The notes under the pieces were generated by a model. The model saw only the letters and a list, made by a program, of their open reading frames with translations, was not told where the DNA came from and did not search any database. Below are positions 15,823 through 23,483 of a stretch of 48,304 nt of DNA, piece by piece. Origin of the DNA: Fidelibacterota bacterium. Lineage in GTDB: Bacteria; Pseudomonadota; Alphaproteobacteria; Rhodospirillales; Rhodospirillaceae. The stretch spans positions 1-48,304 of the forward strand of contig CANISR010000006.1 in the NCBI GenBank assembly GCA_947470105.1, given 5' to 3'. The translations under genes were made by a program, and so were the position numbers. Position 1 is the first letter of the stretch. Each line of letters opens with the position of its first letter.

Positions 15823-16428
15823 ATGTTCGACCCGATTTTTGCGCGGATTTTGAGAGCGCCGCTGGCCCGGGGCGCCGAGGCGCTCGCCGAGCGCCGCTTC
15901 ACGGCGACTCAGGTCACATTGGCCGGTTTTGCCGCCGGTCTGCTGTGCGCCTGCGCCGTGGCTTACGGATATTACTTCGTCGGTCTCCTCTTCCTCGTCG
16001 CCAACCGCGTCGCCGACGGCGTGGACGGTGCGCTCGCGCGCCTGAGCAACCCCACCGATTTCGGCGCCTATCTCGACATGGTGCTCGACTTTGTCGCCTT
16101 CACCGCCATCGCGGGAAGCTTTGCCGCGGCCAAGCCCGAACACGCGGTGGCCGCGGTGGTGCTGGTGTCCAGCCTGATGGGAGTCGCCGCGACGTTCCTG
16201 GGCTTTGCTGTGATTGCGGCGTCGCGCGGTCTCATCGCCGACGCCCGCGAAAAGCCCTTCACCCTCGCCGGCGGCATCGTCGAGACCAGCGAGATCACGG
16301 TGTTTTTGTTGGTTGTGCTGGTATGGCCGGATCTGTTTCCGACCGCGGCCTGGATTTTCTCCGCCGCCTGCTGGATTACCATGGGCCAGCGCATCGCCGA
16401 AGCCCGCGCCACTTTTGAGCGCGGCTAA
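15823..16428 (+). CDS. CDP-alcohol phosphatidyltransferase family protein
   Basis: A 201-residue membrane enzyme of the CDP-OH-P transferase family, which joins a CDP-linked lipid to an alcohol with loss of CMP. The complete catalytic motif is visible: Asp65-x2-Asp68-Gly69-x2-Ala72-Arg73 ... Gly81-x3-Asp85-x3-Asp89, within ADGVDGALARLSNPTDFGAY. Hydrophobic segments follow at about 33-60, 90-115, 120-145 and 160-190. The ATG at 15823 (MFDPIFARIL) has GGGGATGGGG just upstream; the frame is open further back but through the antisense of the secreted-protein gene. The alcohol acceptor cannot be told from sequence. Its stop codon lies inside a terminator hairpin. Confidence 0.85.
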   Translation: MFDPIFARILRAPLARGAEALAERRFTATQVTLAGFAAGLLCACAVAYGYYFVGLLFLVANRVADGVDGALARLSNPTDFGAYLDMVLDFVAFTAIAGSFAAAKPEHAVAAVVLVSSLMGVAATFLGFAVIAASRGLIADAREKPFTLAGGIVETSEITVFLLVVLVWPDLFPTAAWIFSAACWITMGQRIAEARATFERG

Positions 16429-16442
16429 AGCCGCGCTTTTTT
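16418..16442 (+). terminator. rho-independent terminator overlapping the stop codon
   Basis: AGCGCGGC (16418-16425), loop TAAA, GCCGCGCT (16430-16437), then a run of T to 16442. The loop is formed by the TAA stop codon of the phosphatidyltransferase gene plus one base, so the hairpin starts within the last codons. Confidence 0.85.
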
Positions 16443-16481
16443 GCGGCCTTCCGCCGCGGGTGAGCGCGGCTGAAGTTTACT

Positions 16482-16943
16482 TCAGGCGGCTTGGGCTTCC
16501 GACTGGGTCAGCAGCATATAGAGGCCGTCGGCGGCATCGGCGCCGCGGAGTTTTTCGCACATGGACGTATCACGCAGCAGGCGCGAGACGCGGGCGAGCG
16601 CCTTGAGGTGATCGGCGCCGGCGCCTTCGGGCGCCAGCAGCAGGAAGATCAGATCTACCGGCCGTTCGTCGATTGAATCGAAATCGATCGGCTTGTCCAG
16701 GCGCGCGAAGAAGCCATACAAGCGCTTGAAGTCCGGCTGCTTGCCGTGGGGAATGGCGATGCCATTGCCGACGCCCGTGGTGCCGAGGCGTTCGCGCTCC
16801 AACAGGGTTTCGAGGATCTTGCGGTCGTTCACACCGGTGATGGTGCTCGCGTGGCGTGAGAGTTCCTGAAGCGCTTGTTTCTTATTGCCCGCCTTGAGGT
16901 GGGCGATGACGGCTTCAGGCTGTAACAGATCGCTGATTTCCAT
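16482..16943 (-). CDS. ptsN: nitrogen-regulatory PTS IIA protein
   Basis: A 153-residue EIIA-Ntr protein. The phosphorylated histidine is His66 in GNGIAIPHGK. The surrounding fold is typical (TLLERERLGTTGVG before it, LIFLLLAPEGAGADHLKALA after it, ending in a helix). The ATG at 16943 (MEISDLLQPEAV) matches the usual family start; the frame runs 17 codons further upstream without a better ribosome site. It is the cytoplasmic end of the nitrogen phosphotransfer chain (PtsP-NPr-PtsN) and controls potassium transport and nitrogen or carbon responses. It follows rpoN on the same strand, but 354 bases away and without the hpf gene that normally sits between them. Confidence 0.93.
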   Translation of the reverse strand: MEISDLLQPEAVIAHLKAGNKKQALQELSRHASTITGVNDRKILETLLERERLGTTGVGNGIAIPHGKQPDFKRLYGFFARLDKPIDFDSIDERPVDLIFLLLAPEGAGADHLKALARVSRLLRDTSMCEKLRGADAADGLYMLLTQSEAQAA

Positions 16944-17297
16944 ACCCTGGCCTTTTCTCCCACGGCTGATGTTCCGCCATGGGTCTCTGCTCATATAGTG
17001 AATCCGGACGCCGGTTGCCGCCCGGTCCCGGGCATCCCCAATGGCGTCCGTAGAGTTAACGCTTTGACTCGCCGCAAATCTGCCATTCGACGACCATCAC
17101 GTTAGAGTGAGTGATGGCGGGTGAAGGCTCTGCGGTCCGCTCAATCTCCGGTGTGTTCCGCCGCGCTTACGGTCCGGCAGCCCCAAGGGCTGGACAGGCG
17201 CGGTCTTTCATAGCCGTCCAAAAAAGTGGCGGAACATATGCGCGCACCCTTCCCCAAGTCAAGGTAGAGGGGCCTTATGCCAATAAGTCCTGCGAGC
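16944..17297 (-). promoter_or_regulatory. rpoN-ptsN intergenic region with promoter candidate and hairpins
   Basis: A gene-free stretch of 354 bases where hpf is normally found; it is too short to hold even a broken hpf (about 190 codons). On the minus strand a sigma70-like promoter can be read as TTGACT (17262-17257), an 18-base spacer and TATGTT (17238-17233). The expected leader then contains a nested hairpin: outer arms of six GC pairs (17203-17198 with 17166-17161) around an inner stem CAGCCC/GGGCTG (17092-style geometry at 17092+86 to 17083+95, that is 17078-17092 offset by 100: 17178-17192) with a three-base loop. I see no coding frame of its own here. Confidence 0.35.
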
Positions 17298-18797
17298 TCA
17301 ACGCAATCCGAGCGACAAGCTCTTGTCGCGCCGGCGCTGGACGGACGAGGGAATATTGAGAGAATCCCGGTATTTGGCGACCGTGCGCCGGGCCACCTCG
17401 ACGCCGCCTTCGCGCAGCACATCGACGATGCGGTCGTCCGACAGGATGTCGTCGGCGGCCTCGGCGTCGATCAGCACCTTGATGCGGTGCCGCACGGCTT
17501 CTGCCGAATGGCTTTCGGTGCCGCCCGACGACGGCAGGCTTTGGGTGAAGAAATACTTCAGTTCGAAGATGCCGCGCGGCGTCGCCATGTACTTGTTGGT
17601 GGTGACGCGGCTGACGGTGCTCTCGTGCATCTCGATGGCCTCAGCGATATCGCGCAGAATCAGCGGCCGCAGGTGCGTGACGCCGTGACGGAAGAACGCG
17701 TCCTGCTGCTTCACCAGCTCGGTCGCGACCTTGAGGATGGTTTCGGCGCGCTGGTGCAACGCCTTCACCAGCCAATTGGCCGACTGCAGCCGCTCAGCCA
17801 GGAACTGCTTGTCCTCTTTGGTGGACATTTTTCCGATCGTCGCCACATAGCTGCGGTTCACCAGCACGCGGGGCAGCGTGTCGCTGTTCAACTCCATGCG
17901 CCAGCCGCCGTCCGGCAGCGGGTTCATGATGACGTCGGGAATCACCGTGCCGTTGATGGTCCGCTCGAACCGGAGCGCGGGCTTGGGGTCCAGGGCACGG
18001 ACCTCTGTGATCATGTCCTGCAGATCTTCGTTGGAAACACCGCAGACGTCGCGCAGCTTGCGCAAGTCGCGGGCCGCCAGTAGCTCGATATTGGCGATGA
18101 AAGCCGCCATGGCCGGATCGAAGCGATTGCGGTCCACCAATTGCAGCTTCAGGCATTCCTTGAGGTCGCGGGCGAAAATTCCCGGCGGATCGAAGCGCTG
18201 CAGGATGGTGAGCACGCCTTCAACGCGCGCCAGCGGCACGCCCAATTGTTCCGCGGCTTCGGCCAGGTCGCTGCGGATGTAGCCGCTCTCGTCGAGCTGG
18301 TCGATCAGGTACATGCCGATGAAGCGGTCGGCGGGATCGGAAATCGCGAGATTGAGTTGCTGCACCAGATGCCCATTGAGGTCGGGCGCGTCCGCAAGTG
18401 TGCGCTCCAGGTCGGGCATTTCGCCGCCCTGGCCGCCCGCGCCCCAGGCCTCGGAGCTGTTGGTGTCGTAGCCGACCTCACCGGCATCGGCGAGCCCGGC
18501 GTCGTTGTCCGCGATCCCCGACTCCACGTCCATGGGCGACTCATCCTGGCCGTCGACGGAGTCGATCACCGAGAGGCCGTCTTCGCTGCGGTCGTCGGCG
18601 TTGCCGGCGCTTTCGGTCAGCGCGCCGTCGTCACGGATCTCATCGGTTTCCAGCAGCGGATTGGATTCGAGTTCCTGGTCGATGTACTCGGCGAGCTCGA
18701 TCGACGATAGCTGCAACAGCTTGATCGCCTGCTGCAGTTGCGGCGTGATGACCAGGCTTTGCGATTGCCGCAGATCTAGACGAGGCGATAGCGCCAT
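17298..18797 (-). CDS. rpoN: RNA polymerase sigma-54 factor
   Basis: A 499-residue sigma-54. Region I is the Gln/Leu-rich start (LRQSQSLVITPQLQQAIKLLQ). An acidic region II follows (about 55-125, many Asp/Glu including SVIDSVDGQDESPMD). The core-binding domain and helix-turn-helix come next, with the RpoN box RRTVAKYRDSLNIPSS near the C-terminus; the classical ARRTVAKYR core is intact. It directs transcription from -24/-12 promoters with AAA+ activators, mainly for nitrogen and related functions. It starts 21 bases after lptB, in the conserved kdsD-lptCAB-rpoN order of alphaproteobacteria. The region II insert is relatively long and acidic but within the normal range. Confidence 0.97.
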   Translation of the reverse strand: MALSPRLDLRQSQSLVITPQLQQAIKLLQLSSIELAEYIDQELESNPLLETDEIRDDGALTESAGNADDRSEDGLSVIDSVDGQDESPMDVESGIADNDAGLADAGEVGYDTNSSEAWGAGGQGGEMPDLERTLADAPDLNGHLVQQLNLAISDPADRFIGMYLIDQLDESGYIRSDLAEAAEQLGVPLARVEGVLTILQRFDPPGIFARDLKECLKLQLVDRNRFDPAMAAFIANIELLAARDLRKLRDVCGVSNEDLQDMITEVRALDPKPALRFERTINGTVIPDVIMNPLPDGGWRMELNSDTLPRVLVNRSYVATIGKMSTKEDKQFLAERLQSANWLVKALHQRAETILKVATELVKQQDAFFRHGVTHLRPLILRDIAEAIEMHESTVSRVTTNKYMATPRGIFELKYFFTQSLPSSGGTESHSAEAVRHRIKVLIDAEAADDILSDDRIVDVLREGGVEVARRTVAKYRDSLNIPSSVQRRRDKSLSLGLR

Positions 18798-18818
18798 GGC
18801 GTTCCCGGAAGCCCCGCC

Positions 18819-19592
18819 CTAAAGACTGAAGCGCTCGCCCAAATACACGCGCCGTACGCCTTCATGAGCGACGATCTCGGACGGACGGCCTTCCATCAGC
18901 ACGCTGCCTTCATGAAGAATGTAGGCGCGGTCGATGATGTCCAGGGTCTCACGCACGTTATGGTCGGTAATAAGCACGCCCAGCCCGCGGTCTTTGAGAT
19001 GCGAGACCATCTCACGAATTTCACCCACGGCAATCGGGTCGATCCCGGCGAGCGGCTCGTCGAGCAATATGAAGCTCGGGCGCGACGCCAGGGCCCGCGC
19101 GATCTCGCAGCGGCGGCGTTCACCACCGGAGAGCGCCAGCGCCGGCGAGCGGCGCAGGTGATCAATCGAAAACTCCTTGAGCAGCGCGTCCACCAAGGCG
19201 TTCTGGGCTGCGCGATCGGGTTCGGCGATTTCGGCGACGGCGCGGATGTTCATCTCCACCGTCATGCCGCGAAAGATCGAGGCTTCCTGGGGCAGGTAGC
19301 CGATTCCGAGGCGAGCGCGCCGGTACATGGGCAACGCAGTGATGTCCTGGCCGTCCAGATAGATGCGCCCCTGGTCCGGGCTGATGAGGCCGGTGACGCA
19401 GTAGAACGACGTGGTCTTTCCGGCGCCGTTGGGGCCGAGCAGGCCGACGGCTTCACCGCGCTCCACCTGCAAATTGACCTCACGCAGCACCGGGCGGCTT
19501 TTGTAGGCCTTACCCAGGCCGCGCACGACCAAGCCGGTCTGCGGAACGCTGCCGTCCTTAGGCGCGCGCGCGGTTTCTTTATCCGGACTCAT
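18819..19592 (-). CDS. lptB: LPS export ABC transporter ATPase
   Basis: A 257-residue ABC ATPase. Walker A is GPNGAGKT at residues 53-60, the signature is LSGGERRR, Walker B is FILLDEPLAGID, and the switch histidine is in ITDHNVRET. LptB works as a dimer under LptF and LptG and powers extraction of LPS from the inner membrane to the LptC-LptA bridge. An N-terminal extension of about 20 residues precedes the ABC core. It lies 40 bases downstream of lptA. The LptF/LptG-like genes in the ceramide block have no ATPase of their own, so this protein is a candidate shared motor for that pair too (inference). Confidence 0.95.
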   Translation of the reverse strand: MSPDKETARAPKDGSVPQTGLVVRGLGKAYKSRPVLREVNLQVERGEAVGLLGPNGAGKTTSFYCVTGLISPDQGRIYLDGQDITALPMYRRARLGIGYLPQEASIFRGMTVEMNIRAVAEIAEPDRAAQNALVDALLKEFSIDHLRRSPALALSGGERRRCEIARALASRPSFILLDEPLAGIDPIAVGEIREMVSHLKDRGLGVLITDHNVRETLDIIDRAYILHEGSVLMEGRPSEIVAHEGVRRVYLGERFSL

Positions 19593-19632
19593 GCCGATCC
19601 TTTCATGGATTCTTTTGCTCCGGGGCCGCTCA

Positions 19633-20526
19633 CTAAGGGGCCGCCGGGTTGGCTTTGGGTGCGATCAGGGCGCGCACGCGGGCGTTCTCTTTCAGGCCGG
19701 GCATCTTGGCCTGGGCGGCGCTGCCGAACAGCCGGCTGGTGCCGCCGCGCACATTCACCGTCGCGAAGCCGCCGCTGAGCTGATTGGTGCCTTGGGTAAT
19801 TTTCACGGCGCCGTCGAGAGTGGCCATGCCACTGTCGATGTTATAGGCGCCGCGCTCACCGCGAATGATTTCCTTGGCGGTTTCCATGCGCACATTGCCG
19901 AAGCCCTGCACATAATTGATGTCGCCGCGGGACCGCACCAGTTCGGTGCGTCCTTTGGCCGCCTTGGCGGCGGGCGGGTTTTCGCGGAAGAAGGCAACGA
20001 GCCGGTCTGCGTAGAGGCGATGCTTGTTCTTGTCCTCGGCAAACGCTTTGCCCTCGGCCACGGCGACGCCTTCGTTGGCCCAGTACTGCAACATCTGGTG
20101 GGACGTGACTTGGCCGTCGGTGCTGACCAGGGCCACAGTCTCGCCCTCCAGCACCAGCACCGCTTTGTCGAAGTCATAGACCGCCGCCTGTCCGGTGGCC
20201 GTCTCGCTTTCGGATTTCATGGTGACGTTGCCGGTGGCGAACACGCGGTAGACCTCGTTGCTACCGTTGCGGTCCGTGCGGTAGTCGGCGGTGAGTTCAT
20301 CGGCGGTGACGCTGACGGCGCCCTGCACGGCCTTGGCCTTGCCGCGGGCGATGACGCGTTTGGTGTCCTGATAAAGTTCAAAGCCGTTCTCGGCGGTGAT
20401 TTCCACCGGCGCGCCGGAATCCGTGGGCGCGAAGGTCAGCGACTGGCCGATCGCACCGGTGCTGGCCGCGACGCTCGCCACAACCAGCCATGGAATAAGC
20501 CGTAGGGACAAAAGGCGGCGGCTCAT
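19633..20526 (-). CDS. lptA: LPS transport periplasmic protein LptA
   Basis: A 297-residue OstA-family protein with signal peptide (hydrophobic region about 8-25, cleavage near GAIGQS). The jellyroll body shows the repeated beta pattern of the family, for example FELYQDTKRVIARGKAKAVQG, ADYRTDRNGSNEVYRVFATGN and AVYDFDKAVLVLEGETVAL. Its ATG overlaps the TGA of lptC, indicating translational coupling. It is longer than the E. coli protein, as is usual in alphaproteobacteria, with a low-complexity tail (IAPKANPAAP). It forms the periplasmic bridge carrying LPS from LptC to LptD. Confidence 0.93.
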   Translation of the reverse strand: MSRRLLSLRLIPWLVVASVAASTGAIGQSLTFAPTDSGAPVEITAENGFELYQDTKRVIARGKAKAVQGAVSVTADELTADYRTDRNGSNEVYRVFATGNVTMKSESETATGQAAVYDFDKAVLVLEGETVALVSTDGQVTSHQMLQYWANEGVAVAEGKAFAEDKNKHRLYADRLVAFFRENPPAAKAAKGRTELVRSRGDINYVQGFGNVRMETAKEIIRGERGAYNIDSGMATLDGAVKITQGTNQLSGGFATVNVRGGTSRLFGSAAQAKMPGLKENARVRALIAPKANPAAP

Positions 20527-21245
20527 TTGGGCGCTCCCGCATCCGGAACCTTGGGCTCCGAACTCTTTGGTGTGCTCTTGCCGTTCAAGACCAGGCGCGA
20601 GGGGCCGGTGAAGCGAATCACTTTATCGTCCTTGTTGTAGGAGAAGCCGGAGGCCTCCAGAGTGCCGAAGCTGCCTTCGCCCGTGACCTTGGCGTTGCCG
20701 CGGGCGCTGCCGTCCTTGAGCATGATATGGGCCTGAGACGTGCGCAGCTTGCCTTGGGCTTGATCGAGGGTCACTTCGCCGGAGAGATCGATCTCCTGCT
20801 TTTCGTGATCATAAACCCCCGAGCTGGCGCGGGCGGAGATGGCGTCGCCATTGGTGGACTTGATATCCGCCTTTGGCTGATTGAGTTCGACGGTCTTGTC
20901 GCCGGCCGTTCCCTGGCGCACGCTTTCCGCGGTGACTTCGTAGGGCCGGCCTTTGTCGTCGGTGCCGAAATAGCGCGCGTTGGTCATGGACAGGGAGCGT
21001 CCGTTTGCGTCCTTGGCCGGCGCCACGCGGATGCGCTCGTCCTGCTGGCGGAACAGAGGCAGGCCGAACACCACCAGCAGCAGCACGGCCGCTGCCACCG
21101 GCAGCGCGATCTTCATGATCGAGACGAAGCGGCTGTACTGGCCGACCGAAGCCGCCACCTTCTCACGCTGCGGCGGCTGCGGCTGCCAGAAGGCGCCCTT
21201 CTTTGTATCGCCCTGCTGTGTATCAGGCGGGGTTTCAGAACTCAT
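20523..21245 (-). CDS. lptC: LPS export membrane-anchored protein LptC
   Basis: A 240-residue protein. A cytoplasmic head of about 40 residues is followed by one membrane helix (MKIALPVAAAVLLLVVFGL) and a periplasmic jellyroll with KGRPYEVTAESVRQ, GVYDHEKQEIDLSGEV and TSQAHIMLKDG, the last being typical of LptC. The start is the ATG at 21245, which overlaps the kdsD stop (ATGA); the frame is open further upstream only through kdsD. It recruits LPS from LptFG and hands it to LptA. Confidence 0.93.
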   Translation of the reverse strand: MSSETPPDTQQGDTKKGAFWQPQPPQREKVAASVGQYSRFVSIMKIALPVAAAVLLLVVFGLPLFRQQDERIRVAPAKDANGRSLSMTNARYFGTDDKGRPYEVTAESVRQGTAGDKTVELNQPKADIKSTNGDAISARASSGVYDHEKQEIDLSGEVTLDQAQGKLRTSQAHIMLKDGSARGNAKVTGEGSFGTLEASGFSYNKDDKVIRFTGPSRLVLNGKSTPKSSEPKVPDAGAPK

Positions 21246-22237
21246 ACGGCCCCCGCGCGTAACACATCGTGGAGCCTCAGGATGCCGACCGGCTTTTCGT
21301 TTTCGACCACGAACACGCAGCCGACCTTCCATTCATTCATGCGCCGCAGCGCTTCGGCCGCGAGGATGGCGCGATTGGTGGACTTGGGCGCTTTGGTCAT
21401 CACATCGCCCGCCGTCATGGACAAAAGGGAGCCGATATGGCGGCGCAGATCGCCGTCGGTGACAATGCCGATGAGTTTGCCGGCGTCGTCGATTACGCCA
21501 GCGACGCCGAAGGTCTTGCTGGTCATGTAAGGCACGACCTCGGACATGGGCGCGGAGGGTTTCACCAAGGGCAATTCGTCGCCCGTGTGCATGAGATCAG
21601 CAACCTTATAGAGGCCGCGGCCGAGCTTGCCGCCCGGGTGGAAGACCTTGAAATCATCGGCGGTGAAGCCGCGCCGCTCCAGCAGCGCCACTGCCAGGGC
21701 GTCGCCCAGGCAGATCATCAGCGTGGTTGAGGTCGTGGGCGCCAGACCGAGCGGACAGGATTCGCCCACGTCCGGCAGCACCAGGACGACGTCGGCGGCG
21801 GTGCCGAGGCTGGAGCGCGCCTTGCTGGTGATCGCCACCAGGGGGATCGCGAAACGCCGGGTATAGGAAATGAGGTCGGCCAGCTCCGGTGTTTCGCCGG
21901 AGTTCGACAGCGCCAGGACCGCGTCGTTGGCGCCGATCATGCCCAGGTCGCCGTGGCTGGCCTCGGCGGCATGGACGAAAAAGGCGGGCGTACCGGTGGA
22001 GGCCAGAGTGGCGGCGATCTTGCTGCCCACGTGGCCGCTCTTGCCCAGACCCGAAACGATCACCCGGCCGGAAACCTTGGCCAGGGTTTCGACGGCGGCG
22101 GAGAACGGCGCGCCCAGGTCCGCCGACAGGGCGTCGATACCAAGGCGGGCGTGATCCAGCACCTTGCGGGCCGCCGCGACATGGTCGAGGGCCGGAGATG
22201 CCTGGACGGCAGTGGAGGCGCGAGAGGCGTTGGACAT
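21242..22237 (-). CDS. kdsD: D-arabinose 5-phosphate isomerase
   Basis: A 331-residue KpsF/GutQ-family enzyme that converts ribulose 5-phosphate to arabinose 5-phosphate, the first step towards Kdo for LPS. The N-terminal SIS domain (about 40-180) has SGLGKSGHVGSKIAATLAS, the HAAEASHGDLGM motif with the catalytic His/Asp region, and ALSNSGETPEL. Two CBS domains follow (VADLMHTGDELPLV; AGDVMTKAPKSTNRA). It is the first gene of the minus-strand LPS operon, and the lptC start overlaps its stop. The 269 bases upstream, towards RNase D, should carry the operon promoter. Confidence 0.95.
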   Translation of the reverse strand: MSNASRASTAVQASPALDHVAAARKVLDHARLGIDALSADLGAPFSAAVETLAKVSGRVIVSGLGKSGHVGSKIAATLASTGTPAFFVHAAEASHGDLGMIGANDAVLALSNSGETPELADLISYTRRFAIPLVAITSKARSSLGTAADVVLVLPDVGESCPLGLAPTTSTTLMICLGDALAVALLERRGFTADDFKVFHPGGKLGRGLYKVADLMHTGDELPLVKPSAPMSEVVPYMTSKTFGVAGVIDDAGKLIGIVTDGDLRRHIGSLLSMTAGDVMTKAPKSTNRAILAAEALRRMNEWKVGCVFVVENEKPVGILRLHDVLRAGAV

Positions 22238-22506
22238 GTTCTAAGCAGTCATGGCTCTAAGCAATTCTATCGTGAGCCGGACAGGCCGGCTCGGGGCGAG
22301 AGTATGCCCGTGCCGGTTAAAAATTGGGTACAGTTTATTGCAATCCTCATGCCAATCCCCGCCGTTGCCCGGGATATAACTGCCGCGCCCGGCAAAAGTG
22401 CCCTTCTATCGCTCGTCACATAGGCAAGGACGGCGGCGCCGGCAATAACCGGCGGGCATTTTATTATATAAAATCAATTATTTATGGAAGGTCTCGAAAA
22501 GCCGGG
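22238..22506. other. intergenic region with AT-rich tract and inverted repeat
   Basis: This spacer between the RNase D stop and the kdsD start contains the most AT-rich run of the neighbourhood (ATTTTATTATATAAAATC, about 22458-22475) beside a six-pair inverted repeat CGCCGG/CCGGCG with loop CAATAA (22437-22454). On the minus strand TATAAT can be read within the AT run, but no matching -35 is visible. The repeat is followed by a T-rich run only on the plus strand, where no gene ends. Its role is undecided; it is the most likely location of the kdsD-lptCAB-rpoN promoter. Confidence 0.3.
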
Positions 22507-23112
22507 CTAGTGCGCGAAGATGTCCTCGTCCGGCCAGCCGGCGATGTCGAGGCTGGCCCGGTCGGGGAGAAAGCGGAAGCAGGCTTCCGCGAGTGCCGTA
22601 CGGCCTTCCCGCGCCAGCAGCCGTTCCATCTCGGCTTTCAGGCGGTGGAGGTGCAGCACGTCGGCGGCCGCATATTCGAGCTGTTCGGCGGAGAGCGTCG
22701 TGGCCCCCCAATCGGAGGTCTGCTGCTGCTTGGAGATCTCGACCCCCAGCAGCTCGCGGCACAGATCCTTGAGACCGTGTTTGTCGGTATTGGTGCGGGC
22801 CAGACGCGAGGCGGTGCGGGTGCAGTAGACCGGAGCGCAGCGCACGCCGAGATGGTGCTCGATCATGCCCAGGTCGAATCGCGCGAAATGGAAAATCTTC
22901 AGGATGCCTGGGTCGGCCAGGAGCGCCGACAGGCGGGGAGCCGGTTGGCCCGGAAGAATCTGTACAAGATGCGCGTTGCCGTCGCCGGCAGAGATCTGGA
23001 CCAGGCAAAGCCGGTCGCGGTGGAGCCGGAGGCCCGTGGTTTCGGTATCGACGGCGATGCTGCCCTTAAAGGTTACAGCTCCGAGATCGCCGCGATGGAA
23101 ATGATTTGCCAC
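22507..23112 (-). CDS. rnd: ribonuclease D-type 3'-5' exonuclease
   Basis: A 201-residue DEDDy exonuclease. The catalytic residues are Asp22 and Glu24 in VDTETTG, Asp80 in FHFARFDLGM, and Tyr147 with Asp151 in LEYAAADVLHLH. It consists of the exonuclease domain alone; the HRDC domains of the E. coli enzyme are absent, as in many short alphaproteobacterial RNase D proteins. The start is GTG at 23112 with GGCAGG about eight bases upstream. It lies 79 bases downstream of the tRNA-Leu gene on the same strand and may share its transcript. The enzyme trims tRNA and other RNA 3' ends, so the location is suggestive. Confidence 0.9.
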   Translation of the reverse strand: MANHFHRGDLGAVTFKGSIAVDTETTGLRLHRDRLCLVQISAGDGNAHLVQILPGQPAPRLSALLADPGILKIFHFARFDLGMIEHHLGVRCAPVYCTRTASRLARTNTDKHGLKDLCRELLGVEISKQQQTSDWGATTLSAEQLEYAAADVLHLHRLKAEMERLLAREGRTALAEACFRFLPDRASLDIAGWPDEDIFAH

Positions 23113-23191
23113 TGGTCAGCCTGCCGCCGCGGATTCTGTGAATATCGGGCCGGTGACGAAAACACCGGCGAAAAACGGGAAAAAATCGGGA

Positions 23192-23278
<87 letters not shown>

Positions 23279-23323
23279 GCCCAGGACCGCACGTAAAACA
23301 GGGCGGCCATGAACAGGGCGAGA

Positions 23324-23352
23324 GCGATACCGCCCCGCCCCGGCCTTGTCAA
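23324..23352 (-). promoter_or_regulatory. candidate promoter of tRNA-Leu
   Basis: On the minus strand a perfect -35 TTGACA (23352-23347), a 17-base spacer and -10 TATCGC (23329-23324) lie about 46 bases upstream of the tRNA 5' end. The spacer is very GC-rich, as is common for stable RNA promoters. Confidence 0.5.
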
Positions 23353-23483
23353 TCAAAGCCCGTAAGGCAAATAGCCTTTTCCGTACCGTCTGTTGCCAGC
23401 AAAGCGGTTTTTATGCGAGGTGTTTGGCAGGGGGCGAGGATGCCCCATTTCGCGGGGTTTCAACTTTAAAGCGGGTCGTCAGG

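Noticed and set aside
22437-22470. Intrinsic terminator for RNase D
   Set aside because: The hairpin is followed by a T-rich run only on the plus strand, whereas RNase D is read on the minus strand.
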